Positions 1-5,800 of a DNA stretch of 7,750 nt are shown one piece after another (position 1 is the first letter of the stretch; the number at the start of each line of letters is the position of its first letter). The DNA is from Bacteroidota bacterium (GTDB lineage Bacteria; Zhuqueibacterota; Zhuqueibacteria; Zhuqueibacterales; Geothermadaptataceae), in NCBI GenBank assembly GCA_011375275.1, contig DRLW01000276.1, positions 1-7,750 of the forward strand, written 5' to 3'. The notes below the pieces were generated by a model. It searched no databases and had not been told where the DNA came from. It worked only from the letters and a program-made list of their open reading frames with translations. The position numbers were made by a program, and so were the translations under genes.

Positions 1-80
1 GCGATTTCGTTGCGATCTGCCGCGGAGTTGGATTTGTGCCGGGGTTTTCGTTTTGAGGGGGTTGCGGCGGCAGTGAGAAC

Positions 81-137
81 ATCCCCCTGGCCCGGCTTGT
101 GTGCCGGGCCTGTCCCCCTTCGAAGGGGATTTTTTTA
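81..137 (+). terminator. Rho-independent terminator with an upstream GC hairpin
   Basis: A plus-strand hairpin made of CCCC-TTCGAA-GGGG (115-128) is followed at once by a run of seven T (130-136), the usual form of an intrinsic terminator. Just upstream a second perfect hairpin, GGCCCGGC (89-96) with GCCGGGCC (103-110) and a six-base loop, has no T-run of its own. It probably ends a rightward gene that lies mostly before the window. Plus-strand reading frames close at 54-56 and 74-76, but neither short tail is recognisable, so no gene is called in 1-80. A minus-strand frame starting with ATG at 82-80 is also open to the window edge, but it has no properly spaced ribosome-binding site. Confidence 0.6.
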
Positions 138-138
138 T

Positions 139-179
139 AAAACAAAAAAGCCTTTCCCGAATAACTCGGAAAAGGCTTT
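139..179 (-). terminator. Rho-independent terminator of the tRNA-Leu transcript
   Basis: Read on the minus strand, a 14-bp stem (179-166 with 160-147, one G-U wobble) closes a five-base loop (161-165). It is followed by a T-rich tail formed by the A-run at 141-149. It starts seven bases beyond the 3' end of the tRNA, so it most likely ends the tRNA transcript. The stem carries A-runs on its outer side, so some activity in the plus direction cannot be excluded. Confidence 0.75.
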
Positions 180-185
180 CTCTCG

Positions 186-269
186 TGCCGAAGGGGGGAT
201 TCGAACCCCCACGGGATTGCTCCCACACGGCCCTGAACCGTGCGCGTCTACCAGTTTCACCACTTCGGC
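186..269 (-). tRNA. tRNA-Leu (anticodon CAG)
   Basis: On the minus strand the sequence folds as a class II tRNA of 84 nt. The acceptor stem is GCCGAAG paired with CTTCGGC, with discriminator base A at 186. The D-arm contains AAACTGGTAGACGC. The anticodon stem CACGG/CCGTG encloses the loop TTCAGGG, which gives anticodon CAG and reads CUG leucine codons. There is a long variable arm (TGGGA...TCCCA), as expected for leucine. The T-arm is GGGGG-TTCGAAT-CCCCC. The 3' CCA is not encoded (CGAGA follows the discriminator), so it must be added after transcription. The gene stands alone, with a terminator directly downstream. No convincing sigma-70 promoter was found upstream (270-330). Confidence 0.97.
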
Positions 270-437
270 GTTTTTAGCCCGCTTTTTTCAAGGCGGGGAG
301 CTGAAAAAATTCCTCGCGAACATGCTGCACGGTAACTCGCTGATAATAAAAAAACTACAGCGCGCCTGCCGTGCGCGGGAAGACTTTTCAAATGAGCGGT
401 GAGAAGATAGCTAACTCATTTTAAAAAGTCAAGATTT

Positions 438-465
438 CTGTCAAGAAAGTGCAAAAACATACGAT
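438..465 (+). promoter_or_regulatory. Weak promoter candidate for the sorting-domain mini-protein
   Basis: CTGTCA (438-443) and TACGAT (460-465) are separated by 16 bases, and each matches four of six positions of the sigma-70 -35 and -10 consensus. If used, transcription would begin a few bases before the ATG at 475 and the mRNA would be almost leaderless. That would fit the lack of a Shine-Dalgarno sequence. The match is weak, and in the FCB group promoters often differ from this consensus (Bacteroides uses TAnnTTTG at -7, which is not seen here). Confidence 0.2.
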
Positions 466-474
466 CATCACGGT

Positions 475-888
475 ATGAAAACCAAATGGCAAAAAACCTT
501 TTCCATCCTGTGCACTGTGTTCATGCTCTCGGTGCCCATGGCAGGGCTGGTGGCACAGGAAGAAGGCGCGGCAGACTCCTCGTTTGTCAAAGCCGGCAGC
601 AGCGGTCCGCCGAAAACTTTTCTTTCCCGCGTCTATCCCAATCCGTTTCGTTTCAGCGCTTCCTTCCGGCTGGAATTAAAAAAAGCAGCGCATGTGTCGC
701 TGCTGCTCTATGATATCCGCGGGCGGCTGGTGCAAACGATTCAGCGCGGCACCGTGCAGCCAGGGAGTTCGACCTTTACCGTTCAGCGTGGTAATTTACC
801 AACCGGCACCTATTTTCTCGTTATGCAAATGCGGCAAGCGCACGGCATCATAATTACCGAGCGCAGCAAGCTGCTCATCCTGCACTGA
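475..888 (+). CDS. Secreted mini-protein consisting of a signal peptide and a type IX sorting domain
   Basis: This 137-residue protein begins with a clear Sec signal peptide: a basic start MKTKWQK, a hydrophobic core at about 9-25, and probable cleavage after LVA (Ala27). A short linker rich in Gly, Ser and Ala (28-49) follows. The remainder (50-137) is a T9SS type A C-terminal sorting domain: YPNPF at 54-58, the beta strand LLLYDIRGRLV (76-86), LPTGTYFLVM (108-117), and a last strand ending KLLIL (132-136). This domain normally sits at the end of large cargo and guides it through the outer membrane, where PorU removes it. Here no cargo domain is present. The start at 475 gives the complete signal peptide but has no Shine-Dalgarno sequence. 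The gene converges on the PorU/PorV-like block. It could be a tiny cargo, a decoy or structural peptide, or the remnant of a larger gene with an internal deletion. Family assignment is firm; function is unknown. Confidence 0.85.
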   Translation: MKTKWQKTFSILCTVFMLSVPMAGLVAQEEGAADSSFVKAGSSGPPKTFLSRVYPNPFRFSASFRLELKKAAHVSLLLYDIRGRLVQTIQRGTVQPGSSTFTVQRGNLPTGTYFLVMQMRQAHGIIITERSKLLILH

Positions 889-1098
889 TCTGACAGGCCG
901 CTAACCTGCCTCTTCCCCGGCCACGCGGGTAAAATTCGCGGCTTTCGGGCACGATAAATCGTGCACGACGAATATATCATCCCGAGTTCGAAATATGCTG
1001 CAAGGTTCCGCACCGGGCAGGGAGGTCGTCATCCAGCATTTGCCATCCGCTCTATCTACCGTTGCGATACTCAGGTCACAGGTTTTTCCATCCCCCGA
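889..1098. other. Intergenic space between two convergent genes
   Basis: These 210 bases separate the ends of the sorting-domain mini-protein gene and the PorV/PorQ-like gene. The only clear structure is an inverted repeat, GCACGAT (949-955) with ATCGTGC (958-964). It would form a six-base stem with a four-base loop on either strand, but no T-run follows on either side, so it is not a standard intrinsic terminator. No reading frame here has a credible start site or recognisable product. Confidence 0.5.
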
Positions 1099-2175
1099 TC
1101 AAAACCTCGCGCCACCACCGACGCGGTGGGTTGCGCCCAGCTCGTGAGTCGAGAAAGCATAATCGAGCATCACTTTGCCGAAATTCAAGCCAGCGCCGGC
1201 AGACCAGCCGGTAGCCCGGTAACCACCGCGCAGCGCCAGAACACGCCCGATCTGGTACTCCACCCCGAGGCGGGGGAGCTGCAACTGCAAGACATCCTGT
1301 GCCACAGACAGAGCCAGAGTATTGTTGCGCCCCGGCAGGGCGCGCGTCAGCCCCACGCCCGCCACCAGCCGCATAGGCAACGGGTCGGCGTAGTCGCTTC
1401 CCGTGCTCCAGTTCATGCGCGAACCAGCGATATCGAAGACACTGATGCCAAATGAAAGAGATTGTTGCCTCCCTGTTCCTGTCGTGCGGCTACCCAGAGA
1501 GATGATCATCCCCAGATCGAGGCTTTGCGCCGAAGCAGAGGCGACATCGAGCGCACGGCGGATGAGCTTCATGTTCATTCCGAAAGAGATATCGACCGGC
1601 ACCGCCACCGGCGTCAGCCCCTGGCCGAAAAGCAGCTCTAACCGGAACCGGCGCGCAAAGGAAAAGAAGAGCGCATCATCCACGCTGCGAAACACCCCCT
1701 CGGACGCGCCATCAGAACGCCACTCCGGCCGGTCGCGCAGGCGATCGTAGCGCGAACCCTGCAGCGCGGAAAAACGGGGAATATCATCGACGCTCAAACG
1801 CACCCAACTCAGGCCCAGCACCAGCCCGTCGTTGATTTCAACCGAGCCGGAGGCGAAATTATGCGAAGCCTGGCTGCTGAAAACAGTCATATGGCTCAGG
1901 TAGCCCTGCAACCCGGCGACTCTGGCCAACCCAGCAGGGTTCCACACCGCGGCACTGGGGTCATCCGCAAGCGCGACATAAGCCCCGCCCATGGACAATG
2001 CCCTGACGCCGGCGCCGAGGCGCAGAAACTCTGCCCCGCCCGTCTGCCCGTTCAGAGCAGTACACGGCACAAGAATAACCAGCCAAAAAACAAAACATCG
2101 GCTCGCAGCGCTTATCCGGCTCACCACGCTGTTACCGGTATAAACCTGGCGGTTTCTGAAAAAACCGTTCGGCAT
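1099..2175 (-). CDS. PorV/PorQ-family outer-membrane beta-barrel protein of the type IX secretion system
   Basis: The 358-residue product has an N-terminal export signal and then the signature of the PorV/PorQ (UPF0164) family at about 49-84: EFLRLGAGVRALSMGGAY, then VALADDPSAAVWNPAGLA. The rest alternates hydrophobic and polar residues in the manner of barrel strands and ends in Phe, common for outer-membrane barrels. PorV binds the sorting domain of cargo leaving the translocon and delivers it to the PorU sortase; PorQ belongs to the same attachment complex. Which of the two this is cannot be settled by eye, but proximity to a PorU-like gene favours PorV. The start at 2175 is chosen because AAGGAAG (2187-2181) lies five bases upstream; an in-frame ATG at 2190 overlaps this site. 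The positively charged region before the hydrophobic core (27-37) is long for a signal peptide, so a GTG start at V17 or V18 is possible. Cys38 is preceded by Pro, so it does not form a lipobox. Confidence 0.85.
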   Translation of the reverse strand: MPNGFFRNRQVYTGNSVVSRISAASRCFVFWLVILVPCTALNGQTGGAEFLRLGAGVRALSMGGAYVALADDPSAAVWNPAGLARVAGLQGYLSHMTVFSSQASHNFASGSVEINDGLVLGLSWVRLSVDDIPRFSALQGSRYDRLRDRPEWRSDGASEGVFRSVDDALFFSFARRFRLELLFGQGLTPVAVPVDISFGMNMKLIRRALDVASASAQSLDLGMIISLGSRTTGTGRQQSLSFGISVFDIAGSRMNWSTGSDYADPLPMRLVAGVGLTRALPGRNNTLALSVAQDVLQLQLPRLGVEYQIGRVLALRGGYRATGWSAGAGLNFGKVMLDYAFSTHELGATHRVGGGARF

Positions 2176-2408
2176 ACTATCTTCCTTCATATTCAACGTG
2201 AAATTTCCATCTTTTGGCGAATCAGTCTGCACCGCACTGTTGCTTCTTTTCCCCCAAACTGCCAGGCCTTTGCACCGATGAATGAATAAGAGCCGCTATT
2301 CGGGCTTTCCGAAAACCAGCCTCATGAATCCGGAGATGCGGGTATCTTGCGAAACAGGCAGACAAGGCGGGGAAGGTCCGGTTGGTTGGGTTTACCGGAT
2401 ACTCTGGA
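2176..2408 (-). other. Gap between the VanZ-like and PorV/PorQ-like genes
   Basis: These 233 bases lie between the stop of the VanZ-like gene and the start of the PorV/PorQ-like gene. A small stem (2299-2303 with 2309-2313, five-base loop) has no T-run, so no terminator is visible and read-through from the upstream genes is possible. No promoter with a good consensus was found. The gap is long for genes of one operon, so the barrel gene may have its own promoter or a regulated leader. No small gene is supported here. Confidence 0.4.
2181..2187 (-). promoter_or_regulatory. Shine-Dalgarno site that decides the start of the PorV/PorQ-like gene
   Basis: AAGGAAG on the minus strand is five bases upstream of the ATG at 2175. 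The next in-frame ATG upstream (2190-2188) directly abuts this site and has no comparable site of its own. It is the only strong Shine-Dalgarno sequence among the four protein genes of the window. Confidence 0.7.
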
Positions 2409-2894
2409 TTATCCTCTTCTGAACAGTCGCCGCCACGCCGGAGGAATGTGTGGGACACGATCGATGAGCAGGAAAATGGTCACCCCCCAGAGCAGCCCCA
2501 AAACATCGCAGAAAAAATCCAGCACACTCGCTTCACGCCAGGGGATTCCGGCCTGCATATACTCATCCGCCGCCCCCAGCACCAGCACGATGGCTGCGAC
2601 AAAGTACACATGGCGCGGAGAGGGCTTGATGATGTGCAGCAACGACAGCAGGGTCAGCGTCAAAAGACCATAGGCGAGAACATGAAAAAGTGCATCGACG
2701 ATGGCGTGGTTTTCCATGGCACTCTCGGGCAGGAAAAAATCGATGCCTGTGTGTTCTGCAAGCCACTGCTTCTTTGCCCTCAGTGCCCGTGAATTCCCCA
2801 TGGTTGTCAGCGCCCAGATGCCACTTATGAGCAACAGGAGGTTGATCGAGGCCAGGGCCAACCACTTTTTCCTGCCGGCAGGTGTGCGGCTCAT
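2409..2894 (-). CDS. VanZ-family integral membrane protein
   Basis: This 161-residue protein has about four membrane segments (roughly 11-32, 69-88, 95-109 and 127-145). It carries the conserved polar pattern of the VanZ-like family: D67-ALFH71-VLAY75 at the start of the second segment, then DEYMQ (110-114), R120, and D126 with D130 ahead of the last segment. VanZ was named for low-level teicoplanin resistance in enterococci; the biochemical role of the wider family is not established. The start codon overlaps the stop of the PorU-like gene as ATGA (2894-2891), and no Shine-Dalgarno site precedes it, so translation is probably coupled to that gene. Its place between the sortase and the barrel suggests a link to the cell envelope, but this is inference. 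Confidence 0.85.
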   Translation of the reverse strand: MSRTPAGRKKWLALASINLLLLISGIWALTTMGNSRALRAKKQWLAEHTGIDFFLPESAMENHAIVDALFHVLAYGLLTLTLLSLLHIIKPSPRHVYFVAAIVLVLGAADEYMQAGIPWREASVLDFFCDVLGLLWGVTIFLLIDRVPHIPPAWRRLFRRG

Positions 2895-5800
2895 CGCAGG
2901 CGGGCTATTTTTTGAATACGCTCGATGGTCTCATCCCCCATGCGTGCCCGGAAGCGAAGATAGTAAACACCGTTGGCAACCTGCTCGCCGTTCTCGTCAC
3001 GACCGTCCCAGATGTGTTCGGCATAGCCCGCTTCATTGAAGAAAGACCATTCGCGGATCAGCCGGCCGGAGACAGAATAGATTTTCAGCGAGACGCTCTC
3101 TGCTTCTCCGGTCAGCGTATAGGCGATGACCGTCTCGTCGGCAAAGGGGTTGGGGTGGTTGGCCAGAGCACGAAGGGTCACCGCATCAGCAACAGTGAAC
3201 TGAATTTCCTTCTCCGTCTGATTGCCGGCGCGGTCGCGTACAGAAAGAGACAGGGTATGCTCGCCCGGCTCGAGCTCCGGCTGATAAGAGAGTACCACAG
3301 CACGCCCCTGCTCATTTTCAAGAACCGTACGCAGAGCCTCGGCGGATACAGGCTCACTATTCAGCCTGAGCTGCAAAAAGCCAGCACTGGTATAAACTCC
3401 GGATTCGTCATCGATTGAAATCGTAAACTCCGGATTGGCGCCGACATAGTCTCCGCTGGTAAAATTCTGCGCAGCCACGCGAATTTCAACCTGTGGCCCC
3501 TGCTGATCCCGCAGGCGCACCAGGGCAAGTGCGCCGGTGGCAGGAATACGCACAGAGACATATCCACCGCTCTCGTCTATCTGAAAAGGCACAGTGGTAA
3601 ACTTCATGCTGGTAAAATCCAGCCACGACACTCTCAAAGAGCCTTCACTCAACGCAGCGCGCACCGCCTGATCATCTTTACGAAAATACAGGCGCGCCTC
3701 CACCTCACGCAGGAAACGCACGCCATTACTCTGCCCGCCCAGCAAGCCGTAATAGCCACTTCTGCCCGAACGCAGAGGCAGAAACTCCAGCGTCCCCGGG
3801 ATCACCACCTGAGCGTCTCCCGCCGGACTCCAGCCGCGCAACTCCAGTGCTGTCAGCTCTGTAACCGCCTGTGCCGGCACGGCAATACTGAATGTACTGT
3901 CGCGGTCAAAGATAAAGCCGTCGCTGCCCTGGTCCGGCGTCGCAATGACGCGGGACAACTGGTACCGATTATTGCCATCACTCCATTCTGCGACCTTGTT
4001 CTCCATATCGAGAACAACGACAAAATCATACAAACCCGGGGTTGGGTTTTGCCAGTTCAGCCGCACGGTCTGAGTATCCCCTGGTGCAATACCCGGAATA
4101 TTCCGCACGGCGAGAAAATTGCTGTTCGCCAGCGAGCCGCCATCAGCGACGGCAAAGCCGACTGAGAAGGCTTCGGTCTGAAAATCCCCTCTGTTGGTGA
4201 TGGAAAACTTCACCTCTGCCGGGGCCCATCCGCTGAAGGTAAAAGTACTGCCGGCAAAACGCAGGTCTGGCCGGCGATCGATCTGGATGTAAAGCAGCTC
4301 CGTGACTTTTTGTAACGGCGTGCCGCGATACGCCCCATAAAGGCCGAGGCGAAAATAGTACACACGGTTATCGGGTGTCTTCACCTGCTGCTCAGCTTTG
4401 TAAATCAGCGCCGGGGAGTTAGCCACCCGGGTCATGCGGATGCGTGTGTTGGGATCAACTTTTTTGCCCGGATAGAGCACCACGCTGTCGATCCGGGTGC
4501 CCTGCAAAGCGCTGACAGGCACTGAAATGTAAAAAGGCTGCTGGTGCCGCGGCCGTTCCGGCTGCAAAATGACCTCGCCGAAATGGACTGTATCGGCAGT
4601 AAAACGCGTGGCGCCGATCTGATGGCGTGTGCCGTCGGTAAAATAAGCCCGCACGATACCAGCACCGTTTACCGTATCCGGCAGGCTCAACGCGGCACTG
4701 AAACCATCCGCCGTATTGGCCACACGCACGCTATCGAGCAGAATATCTTCCTTGTGATATAACTCCAAGACCACCTCCCCGCCCGTGGCCCCCGGCGCCG
4801 TCCCCGTGATCTCGACCTCTGCGCCGGGTTGCACCGCCTGCTGCTTGCTCTGCAGGCTAAGGGTCTCCTCCGGATAGAGGATCTTCAGTGCCGGATCGCC
4901 GATGATATTGTAGTTCAAAACCAGATCGCGCTGCCCATACTTGAAGAAAAGATCGACCTTGGCGCGCATGGCGAGTTCACCGAGGCGAAGTTTTTCATCT
5001 TGATTAAAAATCTGGTTGAAGAACTCACCATTAAAATAGCGATCGCCAACCAGCCATGCCCTGCCGGAAGCACCAAAATTGGCGATGGTGCCGTTGTTGG
5101 GCAGACGCAGCAAGGTTTCTCCGAGGCTGGGCGACCCCGGATTGTCGAAATAACCGATAAAACAGGACCAGGTCAGCAGCACGGTCCAGCGATAGCGATT
5201 GCGGATGAGATAAGAATCATCGAGCAGAAACAGCTGGTCATCAGCAAAGACACCGCCGCCGCCATGGCCGACGAAATTCATGAACAGCACGCCGCGGTCA
5301 AAGGCATCGATCAACTCTTCGGTGCTGCCGTAGTAGCGGGTCTTTTCGTTGGTATAAACCCGTGTTACCCGATAGGCGTCCGGGATGTAGTTTTCATAGA
5401 GATATTCCGTCTGATTTTCAAAAAGCGGATCATCGCCTGCGGACAGGTGAATCTCTCCGCGCCACCGGCCATGCGCCGCGGTGGTTTCGTAGGCTATCGT
5501 CTTATCAACGATGGCGCGCAGCTCGGTCTCATCATTGACCGGGAAGCGGCCGATGGCAAGGTCAGGAATGATATCATCACCCGCGATCTGAACAAAATAG
5601 TTATCGCTGGCGCTCATGCCCCATGAGACGGTGTAGGCCAGAAAAGTCGGCACAAAATCACCGCGGCCGTCCCTGTATTTTCCTTTGCGGAAAAAACTGT
5701 GGGTGTCGCCCACGAGCAACAGGTACTTCGGCCTCGGTTTCTGCCAGTTCTCCCAGGCATACCGCACCAGATCGCGGATACCCTGCGGGCCATAGTTCCC

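Noticed and set aside
1..56. Possible 3' tail of a plus-strand gene ending with TGA at 54-56
   Set aside because: Only 17 codons are visible, with no recognisable motif, and another plus-strand frame is also open to 74-76, so no frame can be preferred.
278..297. CCCGC/GCGGG hairpin just upstream of the tRNA-Leu considered as a terminator or regulatory element
   Set aside because: The stem is only five bases, the loop has ten, and no T-run follows on either side. It probably reflects local base composition.
10..402. Plus-strand frame of 130 codons
   Set aside because: It runs through a terminator, across the antisense strand of the tRNA-Leu and through a second hairpin, so it cannot be a real gene.
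949..964. Inverted repeat considered as a bidirectional terminator for the convergent genes
   Set aside because: The stem is short and no T-run follows on either strand.
961..2289. Plus-strand open frames opposite the PorV/PorQ-like gene and the gaps on either side of it
   Set aside because: The minus-strand reading carries the family signature. The plus-strand products are rich in Arg, Pro and Ala, with no domain or ribosome-binding site.
2222..2458. Minus-strand frame of 78 codons between the VanZ-like and PorV/PorQ-like genes
   Set aside because: It starts inside the VanZ-like gene in another frame, has no Shine-Dalgarno site, and its product has no signal peptide, membrane segment or known motif.
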